From CAZSSH01 sp964609825 (GTDB taxonomy: Bacteria; Verrucomicrobiota; Lentisphaeria; Victivallales; Victivallaceae), in assembly GCA_964609825.1 (NCBI GenBank), contig CAZSSH010000010.1:629015-693014 (forward strand): 64,000 nt of DNA. Direction: 5' to 3'. Numbering within the stretch: position 1 is the first letter of the stretch; the number at the start of each line of letters is the position of its first letter. Both the position numbers and the translations under genes were made by a program. The notes beneath the pieces are model-generated. The model was not told the origin of the DNA. It made no database searches and saw only the letters and a program-made list of their open reading frames with translations. Of this stretch, positions 18,098 to 27,123 are shown piece after piece.

Positions 18098-18171
18098 GGC
18101 GTGGTAGCCAATCGGTTAGGCAGCGGTCTGCAAAATCGCATAGACCGGTTCGACTCCGGTCCACGCCTCCA
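18098..18171 (+). tRNA. tRNA-Cys (anticodon GCA)
   Basis: Acceptor GGCGTGG pairs with CCACGCC. The anticodon stem GCGGT/ATCGC encloses CTGCAAA, giving GCA for Cys codons. The T-arm ACCGG TTCGACT CCGGT is perfect, and CCA is encoded at 18169-18171. tRNA-Thr follows after 17 bases, so the two are probably cotranscribed. Confidence 0.95.
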
Positions 18172-18188
18172 TTTTTTTGCCCTCATGG

Positions 18189-18264
18189 GCCAATGTAGCT
18201 CAGTCGGTAGAGCAATTCACTCGTAATGAATAGGTCACCGGTTCGATTCCGGTCATTGGCTCCA
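18189..18264 (+). tRNA. tRNA-Thr (anticodon CGT)
   Basis: Acceptor GCCAATG pairs with CATTGGC. The anticodon stem ATTCA/TGAAT encloses CTCGTAA, giving CGT, which reads ACG. The T-arm ACCGG TTCGATT CCGGT is perfect, and CCA is encoded at 18261-18264. The gene forms the left border of the AT-rich island. An inverted, slightly mutated copy of its middle and 3' half lies 160 bases downstream. Confidence 0.95.
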
Positions 18265-18700
18265 GCTTATATCATTAATCACCAACAACTTATAATCATA
18301 AACGCTCAACCGGCATCCATCACCACCGGCCACCACCATTTACCCTCAGCCCCCCAAAGACATACAAAAGACTGATCAAAATTTCTGTCAAAATGATTTG
18401 GCAAGGATATATAATAATAATGAACTGATGACCTATTCATTACGGGTGAATTGCTCTACTAACATAACAATATCGGCTCACCACTGGTAATCTCACCAAT
18501 AATGACTTCCCCATAAATCACTTAGAAATTAGTTAAAATCAAGCTCATTACTATTAATTTATTAACAATTTACGGAACAATCAACAAACTAAACATTTGA
18601 TTTTTGAATGACAAATGCTTTATTATATTTCATGGATTTAATTTATTAAAGTTTTCATATCGATTTTTCATTATTTTACTACTAACTTCAACAAGGATAT
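18265..18700. other. AT-rich non-coding stretch between tRNA-Thr and the TIR gene
   Basis: No open frame here is convincing. It contains the inverted tRNA-Thr fragment (18422-18459). A possible TTGATT-N18-TATTAT promoter (18597-18626) for the TIR gene is also present. The base composition drops sharply from that of the preceding genes at the tRNA boundary, as expected at the edge of acquired DNA. Confidence 0.5.
18422..18459 (-). repeat. Inverted tRNA-Thr fragment
   Basis: Read on the minus strand, this 38-base segment matches 18207-18244 of the tRNA-Thr gene with three mismatches; the core 31 bases have one. It covers the end of the D-arm, the whole anticodon arm and the start of the T-arm. 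The inverted orientation is unusual for an attachment-site duplication left by an integrase, which would be direct. It may be the scar of an integration and inversion. Confidence 0.75.
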
Positions 18701-19927
18701 ATGATGGGGAAAGAATTACTTTTAGCAATGCAAAGGTTTAACGGCAATAAAACACCTAAAATCTTTATTAGTCACGCAACAGTCAGTAAGCGATATGCAA
18801 AAATAATCATTGATCTATTGAATGCTATCGGAGTTCCGAAATCAAAAAATAACATTATTTGCTCGTCGGTAAATGGCTATAGAATTCCGTTAAATGAAAA
18901 TATTTATGATTACCTAAGAGACCAGTTTATGCATCATGACTTACTGGTATTGTTTCTTTTGTCACCAGAATATTATAAAAGCGCTGCCTCATTAAATGAA
19001 ATGGGAGCTGCATGGATTTTACAAAATGACTATAGGGCTATTTTATTACCAGGTTTCGACTATAAAGACATCACCGGGGCAATTGATCCTCGGGCCGTAT
19101 CTATGAAACTTGACGACGAAACGATAAAAGACCACTTGGAAGATTTTAAAGAACAAATTGAAAGGAAATTTAAACTAACACCAATTTCGCATCTTATATG
19201 GGAAGAAAACCGTGACAAATTTATAGAAAATATACAAAACATTCCAATTCCACTATCAGCACCACAAGATAAACAAATTATTGAGCTTGAAAATCGGATA
19301 TTATTTCAGAATAAAACAATCGAAGAATTGCAAAATAAACTCAAAATAATTTCAACTCAATCTTCGACATATAATAAAACAGATAGTGATATTTTCTCAA
19401 TTGATAATTGTTTATATGGCACGGATATAGCACGGTTTCTTATAAATGAATATGCAATACTTTGCAGTAAATACCCTAAAAAATCAATCAATTACATGTC
19501 CGAAGCATTATTAATTTTAAAAATGATTTCACAAGCAAATATGCGAATGACAATAGATCAGGTTTCTCTATTGGATGGACGCGACGGGTTGCCTTTTTTG
19601 AACGCACTAAAGTCACAAATCGAAAGTGATATAAAAAGCAATCAAAAATCAAAAAATGACGATATTTTCATTATTAACCCAGAAGTCAAAGGACGATTTG
19701 TAAAAGAGTTGAAAAAACTTGAATCCTTGCTTATCGAGAACAATGATAGTCACTTAAACAGCTTGCCACATGGATCAATCAAAGCTTTAAATAATAGAAT
19801 CAATAAAATAATTTTCAATATTAATGAATTATGGGTAAATAACTCAGATCAATTTTCTTTTGACGACTCAATAAAAATGACATCATTATTAAAAAGAGCA
19901 GAAGAACAAGGATTTAAACAAAAGTAA
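18701..19927 (+). CDS. TIR-domain protein, predicted NAD-cleaving defence effector
   Basis: The 408-residue protein has an N-terminal TIR domain (about 19-150): KIFISHA, IICSSVNGYRIPL, LLVLFLLSPEYYKS and SLNEMGAAW, where Glu100 matches the catalytic Glu of bacterial TIR NADases. A coiled coil (about 190-215) and a helical C-terminal part without recognised family follow. TIR proteins of this type kill or stall infected cells by destroying NAD. AGGA lies three bases before the first ATG (18701) and six before the second (18704), so the second may be the true start. The AT-rich codon use unlike its neighbours and the tRNA-Thr border point to acquired DNA. No partner sensor gene is seen intact. 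Confidence 0.85.
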   Translation: MMGKELLLAMQRFNGNKTPKIFISHATVSKRYAKIIIDLLNAIGVPKSKNNIICSSVNGYRIPLNENIYDYLRDQFMHHDLLVLFLLSPEYYKSAASLNEMGAAWILQNDYRAILLPGFDYKDITGAIDPRAVSMKLDDETIKDHLEDFKEQIERKFKLTPISHLIWEENRDKFIENIQNIPIPLSAPQDKQIIELENRILFQNKTIEELQNKLKIISTQSSTYNKTDSDIFSIDNCLYGTDIARFLINEYAILCSKYPKKSINYMSEALLILKMISQANMRMTIDQVSLLDGRDGLPFLNALKSQIESDIKSNQKSKNDDIFIINPEVKGRFVKELKKLESLLIENNDSHLNSLPHGSIKALNNRINKIIFNINELWVNNSDQFSFDDSIKMTSLLKRAEEQGFKQK

Positions 19928-20194
19928 ATTCATTGATATGAAAACATTAATAATCAAATCGCAAGGGATTGGAAAGGAGATTCTGAAATTCGGCGACATA
20001 TTTTTAAGTCTCCGATAACGAATACTATCTCTGAGCCCCCTTAAGGGCTTTGGGATCGGTCGGATTTGTTCCGACTCCGTCAAGAGCAACGTTTGTTTCC
20101 ATGATCAGTCGAAAAACAAATGAGTGCATAATTCCGGACGCTACCGGTAAAATCGCCAATAGTACATGTTCGAGATATTTTCCGCACTCACGCT
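19928..20194. other. Gap between TIR gene and the frameshifted gene
   Basis: It lies between two converging genes and holds no credible gene. Two small inverted repeats are present: AGCCC-CCTTAA-GGGCT (20034-20049, followed by TT) and GTCGGA-TTTGT-TCCGAC (20059-20075). Either could serve as a weak terminator, but neither is followed by a proper T-run. Confidence 0.4.
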
Positions 20195-20879
20195 TCATTG
20201 ATTGTCGTTTTTTGTCTCTTGCTCATACTTTTCAAGTCCATATTCCCAAAATCCCATATCAATAACTTTCATGACGGGGTATTTATCTGCATATTTTTGA
20301 ATGGACGCTTGGTTGTCAATTGCATATTTTCGAATACTTTCAATATTTTTTTCGGTAAGTTGCATATTGGGGTTACCCCAAAATCCCAGACAAAAAAATT
20401 GATCAAAAGCTGGCAGGCAGCCAAGAGTTCCCAGTATAATTTTTGAAATTAAAGTTGATGTTGGAGTTATTGATTTCAAGGATATTTTCTTTTCATGTGT
20501 TTCCTTTTCATACGTTATCTTTTCATAATATCCATTCAAATCTTTGACCAATTCTAAAACGCCAGCGACATATCCCTCATTCTTATACGAATCACCTCTC
20601 AACCATGAATATTCTTCTATAATGCCAATCGCATCGACGTGGATTTTATAATCTTTCCAAAGTAGCCCGGACGATCCTCTTGTACATTCCCCAGCTTGCA
20701 AGATAAAAAGACAGATGCAACGCAAGATAATCTTTATCAGATGCCTTTGAAATATTATCAAAAGCCTCATAACAATGATCCCATGACAAATTTCTATGAT
20801 ATGGATCATCATTCTGAGACTTTAGAAATATCTCTATGTATCCTTTGAGTTCTTCTATTGACATGGGATTTTGCATCAA
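20195..20879 (-). pseudogene. Unknown protein gene broken by a one-base frameshift
   Basis: Two overlapping frames make one protein. The 5' frame (20879 to about 20682) starts MMQNPMSIEELKGYIEIF and reaches LASWGMY, then shifts. The 3' frame resumes with RGSSGLLWKDYKIHVDAI and ends at 20195. Removing one A at 20680/20681 joins them as LASWGMYRGSSGLL, a motif I recall from uncharacterised bacterial proteins, to give about 227 residues. The rest (IIEEYSWLRGD, FDQFFCLGFWG) is highly aromatic and contains no known catalytic motif. The gene is AT-rich and belongs to the island. It could be a true mutation or an assembly error; the function is unknown. Confidence 0.65.
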
Positions 20880-20889
20880 ATCCGTCTCC

Positions 20890-21543
20890 TTATTTGTTGG
20901 ATGAGCTGATTTGGATCAAATTTCTTTCCGGATCGGCAAAAGAGTGTTGGATGTTTTCAAAAAAACGGGCGACGTGGAGTCCGTCAACAAAGCAATGATT
21001 CAATTTGACGCCGATCGGGATCAACCCGTTTTCGAGTTTGCCCCAGGCCAGAATCGGAACGGTTTGGTCGGCATGGTACTCCGCTTGCGCAATCGACTCA
21101 AAATGCAGCCACGGCACGCAACTGGCACAAATAAAGTCTTCGCCGTGCTCCGTCAACGGAGCCGGTTTGCCGGTTTTCGCGGCTTCGATTTTGGGCGCTA
21201 TGGCGGCTTTAAACTCGCCAAAGGTAGCAAAATATTCACACCAAACTTGACAAAACATCTCATGCTCGGTCATTACCGGGGTCATCACGGCAACTTGCTT
21301 AAACTCCACCGGACAACCATCCAAAATACGCTGACGCATCTCCGGCACCGAATTTGCCGCCCGCAAAATTGCATACAATGAGAGCAAAAAAAATGACTCC
21401 CCATGACCTTTGGCATATTGATAAAGATTGTCGGCTTTGAGCTTGACGCAAACATTAAAACAAGGCGCGGCAAACGAGCGGTAAAAATGAAACAAATCTT
21501 TCCGTTTCCAATGTTCCAAATCTATTTTACGGTATTCATTCAT
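20890..21543 (-). CDS. CatA-like acetyltransferase (chloramphenicol acetyltransferase family)
   Basis: The protein has 217 residues, the usual size of CatA. It opens with YRKIDLEHWKRKDLFHFY, as in the family, and carries the active-site motif NHCFVDGLHV. The catalytic His and the DG are kept, while the first His of the usual HH pair is Asn. The core QRILDGCPVEFKQVAVMTPVM also fits. Family members transfer acetyl from acetyl-CoA, most famously to chloramphenicol, but many chromosomal relatives have other or unknown substrates. The start at 21543 was chosen because family proteins begin there. It stands at the right border of the AT-rich island. Resistance is not established by sequence. Confidence 0.85.
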   Translation of the reverse strand: MNEYRKIDLEHWKRKDLFHFYRSFAAPCFNVCVKLKADNLYQYAKGHGESFFLLSLYAILRAANSVPEMRQRILDGCPVEFKQVAVMTPVMTEHEMFCQVWCEYFATFGEFKAAIAPKIEAAKTGKPAPLTEHGEDFICASCVPWLHFESIAQAEYHADQTVPILAWGKLENGLIPIGVKLNHCFVDGLHVARFFENIQHSFADPERNLIQISSSNK

Positions 21544-21743
21544 CAAACATTTCGCTTTACGGTAAAATAATTGACACAAACATATAATACCATCGTTAAT
21601 ATATCTTGTTGTTTTTTACTTGCAACAATCAATTCGTCAAACCTTTGATTTTTTATTGATAAATATTTTACCGTTTCGTCGTCGTTTCCCTCCGTCGCCG
21701 ATCGTTAATACCAACCGGCAAGCGGAGAAAAACGATGACCGGC

Positions 21744-23267
21744 TCAAAGCTTGTGTTTGCCGGAAACGAGGATTTGTCCGCGATAAACGCCGCTGGTCCC
21801 CGCCGGAATCTCGATGTGGCCGTCGGAGATGATGATGTCGCCGTTGACCGTCGGCTGCTTCCAGTAATAGTTGATGTTTTCGTTTTGGGGATCGATCACA
21901 AATTCGCGGAACCCCGGCTGGGTCGGGCGGATGCCGCAAAAGTAGCGCGGGATCACGTTGGCCGGAGCGGCGCCCCACGCGTGATTCCAGTCCTGATTGG
22001 GTTTCAACGTGTCATCCCAAGCCTCCATCGCGATGGTGGATCCTTTGATCAACATATTAAACCAGCTGCGCAGCGAGTTGTCAAGCATCAGCTTTAACGC
22101 ATAGTCGCTCTGCCGGAGCATGTAGACGCTCTCCAAGAGGAACTGCGCGCCAAAGACGCTGCAGGCCATGCCGCGGCTCTTGATGTGTTCGGTAATTTTG
22201 GCAAACTCCCCTGCTCCGGCAATGCCGAAAAAGACGGCGAAAACCGAGCTGTGCAAGGCCGAGTGGCTGCTCACCGGGCTGTCGACAAAGAGGCCGTTTT
22301 TAAGCATGTGTTTGCGCAACGAAGCCTTGACCAGCTGCGCCCGGTTGAGGTACTTGACGTCGCCGGTCAACTCATACATCGCATTCAAAGCGCCGACATG
22401 GTAGCAGTTGGGGACAAAGTTGACTTCGCCGAACTCATAGCCGTCGCGCTCGGGGAGCGGCCAATCGACGATGTCGCGGATCTTGTCATCGGGGCGGATC
22501 AATAAATCGTCCCCGGCGCGGTCGAGCAAGAGCTTCGCCTCAAGGTGCGGGAGAAACTCGTCCACCGTCTTGCGGTCACCGGAGTACAACAGATAATCGC
22601 GCACCAAAATCGGGGTCATCAGCACCCACTCGGTCGGCCAGGTGGGATAAGTAAAAAAGTACTCGATCGTCTTTTTGGCAGTCGTATAATTGGCGTCGCA
22701 GCAGAAGTGCCCGAGCTGGTTGATGTAAGCGTCGCCCTCGTAGGGCAAACGCTCGCGCTCGCCATCGACGTACATGCCGAAAACGTTGGTCGCTTTGATC
22801 GAGTATTTGCAAAAGTCCCAAAGCTCGTTGAGGCCGGCGTTATCCGACTCAAAATGCGAAGCATTGTCGTTAAAATCATCAAAATAGGCGATTTGCCTGA
22901 CCATCTTAATCCGGTCGGGGCGATAACAAATCTCCGCGTAACGGAAAGGGGCGATTTCGCCTTTGCACTCCGCCGGCGCCACACACGACGGGGTGGCCGC
23001 CGGGGGCTTGTGGGTCGGGATGACCATTTGGTAAAAGTGCATTCCGGGCTTGAGCACCAGCTCCATCTTTTTAAAGCAGCGGAAGCCGCCCGGCTCGCGG
23101 TTGATCCGGTTATCGTTAACACACTCACCAATGCAAACTTCGACCGTTTCGCCCCCGTTGCCCTCCAGAGCAAACTCAAGTTGGCCGAAGGCGTCGCGCC
23201 CGAAATCATAAAAACAGCCGTCGGCAAACGCAATCACTTTTGCCGGAGCAACGTCAACTCTCATCAT
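21744..23267 (-). CDS. GH78-type alpha-L-rhamnosidase
   Basis: The 507-residue protein contains the GH78 six-hairpin core from about residue 140. Marks are DGERERLPYEGDAYIN, which aligns with the acidic catalytic motif of bacterial rhamnosidases, TEWVLMTPILVRDYLLYSGD, and HAWGAAPANVIPRYFCGIRP. The N-terminal part is a shortened beta domain and there is no signal peptide, so the enzyme probably works inside the cell on imported rhamnosides. AGGTGA lies seven bases before the start. It is last in the ftsA-ftsZ run, while the genes for rhamnose breakdown (rhaA, aldolase) are divergent at 28.6 kb. Full-length GH78 enzymes are longer. Confidence 0.8.
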   Translation of the reverse strand: MMRVDVAPAKVIAFADGCFYDFGRDAFGQLEFALEGNGGETVEVCIGECVNDNRINREPGGFRCFKKMELVLKPGMHFYQMVIPTHKPPAATPSCVAPAECKGEIAPFRYAEICYRPDRIKMVRQIAYFDDFNDNASHFESDNAGLNELWDFCKYSIKATNVFGMYVDGERERLPYEGDAYINQLGHFCCDANYTTAKKTIEYFFTYPTWPTEWVLMTPILVRDYLLYSGDRKTVDEFLPHLEAKLLLDRAGDDLLIRPDDKIRDIVDWPLPERDGYEFGEVNFVPNCYHVGALNAMYELTGDVKYLNRAQLVKASLRKHMLKNGLFVDSPVSSHSALHSSVFAVFFGIAGAGEFAKITEHIKSRGMACSVFGAQFLLESVYMLRQSDYALKLMLDNSLRSWFNMLIKGSTIAMEAWDDTLKPNQDWNHAWGAAPANVIPRYFCGIRPTQPGFREFVIDPQNENINYYWKQPTVNGDIIISDGHIEIPAGTSGVYRGQILVSGKHKL

Positions 23268-23288
23268 GATAAATCACCTTTCTGTTAT

Positions 23289-24257
23289 TCAAAAACTTTG
23301 CCCGAGCCACGGACAATGGTTGCACACCGGCAAGCGGTGAAGTTTACAATAAGCACGGATCTTTTGCGCGGTTTCACCGTAAAAGATGTCGCGAAGTGGC
23401 ATTTCTTTGACATTGCCCAATTGGAAGCCGAAGTAATCGGTGCAAAACGACACATTGCCGTCATGCCGGATGTGGACGCGGTGATCCAACGCCGGACAAA
23501 CCGCCCCCGCAAACCGCGCCTCCGGGTAATGGTGCGGCGTAAACACAACCGGCATCGGGTACGTTTTACCCGCCATCGCCGCCAACACTGTTTTGAGATC
23601 GCTTAAATACTGACGGTCGTCCTCGCGCACCCATGCCGCGAGCTCGGGGTACAAAGGTTGCCCAAGCTCACGCGCCATTTGCTGATATGCTTCAAAATCA
23701 GCCGGTGAGACATACATCAGCTGACTCAGGATCATTTGATCGGGGTGCAAATACGCCAGGGCAAACGGCAGCTCCGGGATCAGTTTGACGTTGACGTCGG
23801 AGACCGTGGTCATAAAAATGAGTTTGCCGGTGCGGTCTTTGAGCAGCGGTAAATTTTGCTCCAATTTGGCAAACACGCCCTCCCCGCGGCTCCGGTCGTG
23901 GACGATGCCGAAACCGTCCACCGAGACAAAGATTTCGGCAAAGCACTCATTAAGGACCGCGGCATGGCGGTCGATCAACGTACCGTTGGTGACGACAGAG
24001 AGCTCAAACTTGCGGGCAGACAATTCCCGCGCCAAGGCATCGAAATCGTGCCACAGCAAAGGTTCACCGCCCCACAAGGTGATTTTGGCGGTTTCCGCCC
24101 CGGCACATGCCTTGAGCTCGTCGGCCAAACCAAGCCACTTGGCAAGCGGCAACTCGTTGGCCGGATCGCACGCCAGCATACCTTTGGCCTGACCGCAAAA
24201 GGCACACTTGAGATTGCAGCGGCCGGTCAACTGAAAATGAGCTCTGGAAAGTGTCAT
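23289..24257 (-). CDS. Radical SAM/SPASM-type protein
   Basis: The 322-residue protein carries the radical SAM motif CNLKCAFC (Cx3CxxC), which binds a 4Fe-4S cluster and SAM. ITLWGGEPLL (GGE motif) and VVTNGTLID follow. The C-terminal third has CPALDHRV, FCTDYFGFQLGNV, CKLHRLPVCNHC, a SPASM/twitch-like auxiliary cluster region. Such proteins include peptide and sulfatase maturases; no precursor peptide or sulfatase gene lies in the window, so the substrate is unknown. It starts four bases after the membrane-protein gene ends and precedes the GH78 gene by 21 bases. Confidence 0.85.
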   Translation of the reverse strand: MTLSRAHFQLTGRCNLKCAFCGQAKGMLACDPANELPLAKWLGLADELKACAGAETAKITLWGGEPLLWHDFDALARELSARKFELSVVTNGTLIDRHAAVLNECFAEIFVSVDGFGIVHDRSRGEGVFAKLEQNLPLLKDRTGKLIFMTTVSDVNVKLIPELPFALAYLHPDQMILSQLMYVSPADFEAYQQMARELGQPLYPELAAWVREDDRQYLSDLKTVLAAMAGKTYPMPVVFTPHHYPEARFAGAVCPALDHRVHIRHDGNVSFCTDYFGFQLGNVKEMPLRDIFYGETAQKIRAYCKLHRLPVCNHCPWLGQSF

Positions 24258-24260
24258 GAT

Positions 24261-25922
24261 TTATTTGATAAAGTAAACAAACGATACTTCGTTGTAATCA
24301 TACGGATCGGTGTAAAACACCCGAACGGCGTTTTTGCCCGTCGACTTGCCATTGTCAAAGAAAACCAAAACATCGCCTTGCAGATAATGCACCGTCGGCG
24401 GCACCTCCATCGGAATTACCTTTTGGAAGTCCTCCAAGGTAGCCGGGTAAACCGACTTGGCCTTGCGGTAGAGTTCAATCCCGAGCAGCGTCCGCAAACA
24501 TGCCAACGTCGCGCTGGATTTGGCGATTTTGGCATCCATCCCGCGTAACGGCGGCAAATTGCAAAATGCGGTGCCCCAACGGCGGCGGACAATCCCGGAG
24601 TCGGAGTAATCCATAAAATCCAAGACTTCGCGCATCTTGACCCAATCAAAAATCGGCATCATAAAATTATGTGTAAAAAAGGCATTAAGGACATACACCC
24701 GGCGGTGCAACTCCTCAAAATTGCTCAAAAAGGCGGCGCGTTCAACTGCCTTGTACCATTGCTTGCGGTTGTCGGCGATGTTTTGATCAAGCTCGGCAAT
24801 CAGCATCTTTAATTGCGGCTGGTTGAACATCTCAAAATCATTGATGATCCGCTCAATCACCCGGGCGCGCAAAAGATAAATATAACGCGCCTGCTGCCCG
24901 GAGACATAACAATTGTCCGTCGCCGCCAGCCGGGCAATGTCGCCCCAAACTTGCCACCAGTGCAGTGCCTCTTTGACATTGCCCTGATCGGCGCACACCA
25001 TAATTTTGGCCATTAAGAGCACATTGACCCGCTCCAGCAAAACAAGCTCCGGAAATTCAATATTGAGTCCATTGTTCCAATCCCGGACAAAAGAAATATT
25101 TTTGACCTTGGCGATTTCCTGAAGCATCAGAAGCGCGGATTGATTTTGCTCGCAGTATGTATTTAAATAAGCAAATTTTTGCCGCGGATATTTCTCCGAC
25201 CAGCTTAAAATTTCGCCGTCCTTGTAATTACAGGCAGAGATCGCCAGCGACAGAAATTTTTGCGTCAACTCTTTGGACTGCGGCACGTTGAGCCGGTAAA
25301 GGTCGGTGATCACAAGCGGTTCGCCGGAGAGTCTGATTTTGGCAATCCGGGCTTCGAGCTCATTTTTTAACGCCCAGTACTGATAAAAACTGTAGGCATA
25401 CACCGCCAAAATCGACAGCAGCAAAGCTCCCCAGACAATCCGAATTTCGCGCGGGATATGGAAGCACCCGGCAATGCGCATCTTGACAAAGGTCATCCCC
25501 AGTGCCCAAACCAGCATCCCGAGCCAAAAAACGTCAAATATCCGGCCGTTTTTGAGCGCAAAAACGATAAACAAGGGTGCGATGAAACTAATGATACAGA
25601 CAAAATGCTCAGCCCGGCCCCGTCGCCGCGCCAACGCGAGCCACATCAGGACCGTCAGCTGAAACCAGTGATATTTTTTATCCGGCAGCTCCCGCGCAAA
25701 CAGATAACTCAACAGCGCCCGGTCGGCCAGATAAAAGGTCCCCGACACCACAGTAAACAAACCGATAAAAATCCCGACCCCAGTTAGAATCCAACTGAAA
25801 CGGATCACCGGAAAGCTGAAGATAAGAAACCCTGTCAGCTGCATTGCCGCCCACAAAAAGGCAAAAAACAGCCACTGCATCAAAATCGAGTTCCACAGCA
25901 GTTTGTCGTTTTTATAGAGCAT
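24261..25922 (-). CDS. Unknown membrane protein with N-terminal helices
   Basis: I do not recognise this 553-residue protein. About five hydrophobic segments lie in the first 200 residues (WLFFAFLWAAMQLTGFLIF, LTGVGIFIGLFTVVS, FVCIISFIAPLFIVFAL, GALLLSILAVYAY). A long helical, soluble C-terminal part follows. Near its end ELYRKAKSVYPATLEDFQK resembles a short motif common in planctomycete and Lentisphaerota proteins. It starts one base after the ftsZ stop, so it is probably cotranslated with ftsZ. A link to division or cell shape is guilt by association only. Confidence 0.7.
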   Translation of the reverse strand: MLYKNDKLLWNSILMQWLFFAFLWAAMQLTGFLIFSFPVIRFSWILTGVGIFIGLFTVVSGTFYLADRALLSYLFARELPDKKYHWFQLTVLMWLALARRRGRAEHFVCIISFIAPLFIVFALKNGRIFDVFWLGMLVWALGMTFVKMRIAGCFHIPREIRIVWGALLLSILAVYAYSFYQYWALKNELEARIAKIRLSGEPLVITDLYRLNVPQSKELTQKFLSLAISACNYKDGEILSWSEKYPRQKFAYLNTYCEQNQSALLMLQEIAKVKNISFVRDWNNGLNIEFPELVLLERVNVLLMAKIMVCADQGNVKEALHWWQVWGDIARLAATDNCYVSGQQARYIYLLRARVIERIINDFEMFNQPQLKMLIAELDQNIADNRKQWYKAVERAAFLSNFEELHRRVYVLNAFFTHNFMMPIFDWVKMREVLDFMDYSDSGIVRRRWGTAFCNLPPLRGMDAKIAKSSATLACLRTLLGIELYRKAKSVYPATLEDFQKVIPMEVPPTVHYLQGDVLVFFDNGKSTGKNAVRVFYTDPYDYNEVSFVYFIK

Positions 25923-25923
25923 T

Positions 25924-27120
25924 TTATTCTCCGACCAGTTTCCCGTTGTCCACCAAAAGATTGCGGCGCTTAAAGGTCGGAATGTCGAGATTTTCGCCGT
26001 TGTAAATTACCGGCGTAGTGTTTTCCATAATCCCTTTGCTGACCGTCTCCAGCAACGGGAGCTCGTCCTGAATCATGTCGCCGATGGTGTTGGCGGTCTT
26101 GAGCTTGGGATTGCGGCTGGTGATCTTTTTGGGAGCGTCATCAACCAAATTTTCCTGCTCAAATTTGATGGTAACGACGCAAATTTGCAATTTCCCGGCA
26201 AAGTTCTCCGAGGTGGAGGCTCCGACCAAAATCGATGCATCCGTCTTAAGCTCTTCGTGAAACCGGTCAAGCAAATGCTTGGCATCGCCCAAACTCAACT
26301 CCGGCCCGCCCTGGACGCTCACCAATACCGCGTCGGCTTCGGCCAATTTATCGAGCCCGCCCAGCAAGGGCGAGTGAAACATCCGTTCCAGCGCCCGCTC
26401 AACCGCAAATGCGCCATCCGCCACGGTCTCTGCCCGGCCGACCCCGACACTGCAAAAACTCTTTTTACGCTTGAGCAATGCCGACAAATCATTGTAATCC
26501 ATACTCAAAAGATTGCCGCCCGGCAAAACCGAAGTAATGGCAAGACAGCTCGACGCCACTTCGGTATCGGCCAGCTGAAACGCCTCCTCCAGCTTGGTAT
26601 TGGGGTCAAGCACCGAAAACAGTAAGTCATTGGGGAGGCAAATCAGCGCCTCCGCCAGCGGCAAAAGCTCATCCTTGACCACATCCTCGGCAATCTTGCG
26701 GCGGCTGTGCCCCTCCAGCGTAAACGGCATGGTAACAATAAAGATAGAGGGAATATTGAGCTTTTTGGCCACCGAGAGCACTACCGGCGCGCCGCCCGAG
26801 CAAGTACCGCCGCCCAAACCGCCGACAACGACCAAAAGCTTGACGTTTTCCAGCAATTGCTCCAACTCGGCGCGCTCACGGGCCACCGCCCGCTGCCCGT
26901 CCAACACGCTTCCGCCGCAGCCGCGCCCCTCGCGCCACTTGGCCCCGGCCAAGAGCTTGGCGCCGTCCGGCAGATTCTCCAACTCGTTTAATGCATTGAT
27001 ATCAGTATCCACCGCCAAAAACTTCAAATTTTTGGCCGACGGATTGTCCAAAAGCGCTTTGATCACGCGGCAACCGACCCGACCGATCCCCATTACCGTA
27101 ATTTGATTGCTGTTATTCAT
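25924..27120 (-). CDS. ftsZ: Divergent tubulin-like division protein FtsZ
   Basis: The 398-residue protein has the FtsZ fold marks: ITVMGIGRVGCRVI at the first nucleotide loop, and GGLGGGTCSGGAP at residues 100-112, where the tubulin signature is usually GGGTGTGAAP. Cys107 and Ser108 therefore replace Gly and Thr. The T7-loop aspartates are kept in SMDYNDLSALL, though the usual Asn is Ser. The C-terminal peptide NLDIPTFKRR matches the conserved FtsA-binding tail. FtsZ polymerises with GTP at midcell. It lies three bases after ftsA. Cell-division use is likely, but GTP handling may be altered. Confidence 0.88.
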   Translation of the reverse strand: MNNSNQITVMGIGRVGCRVIKALLDNPSAKNLKFLAVDTDINALNELENLPDGAKLLAGAKWREGRGCGGSVLDGQRAVARERAELEQLLENVKLLVVVGGLGGGTCSGGAPVVLSVAKKLNIPSIFIVTMPFTLEGHSRRKIAEDVVKDELLPLAEALICLPNDLLFSVLDPNTKLEEAFQLADTEVASSCLAITSVLPGGNLLSMDYNDLSALLKRKKSFCSVGVGRAETVADGAFAVERALERMFHSPLLGGLDKLAEADAVLVSVQGGPELSLGDAKHLLDRFHEELKTDASILVGASTSENFAGKLQICVVTIKFEQENLVDDAPKKITSRNPKLKTANTIGDMIQDELPLLETVSKGIMENTTPVIYNGENLDIPTFKRRNLLVDNGKLVGE

Positions 27121-27123
27121 AGA

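Noticed and set aside
20660..20700. Programmed ribosomal frameshift in the island gene
   Set aside because: No slippery heptamer or downstream structure was seen; a plain one-base insertion explains it.
20890..21543. Chloramphenicol resistance gene as a firm call
   Set aside because: The fold and active site fit CatA, but many chromosomal relatives do not act on chloramphenicol.
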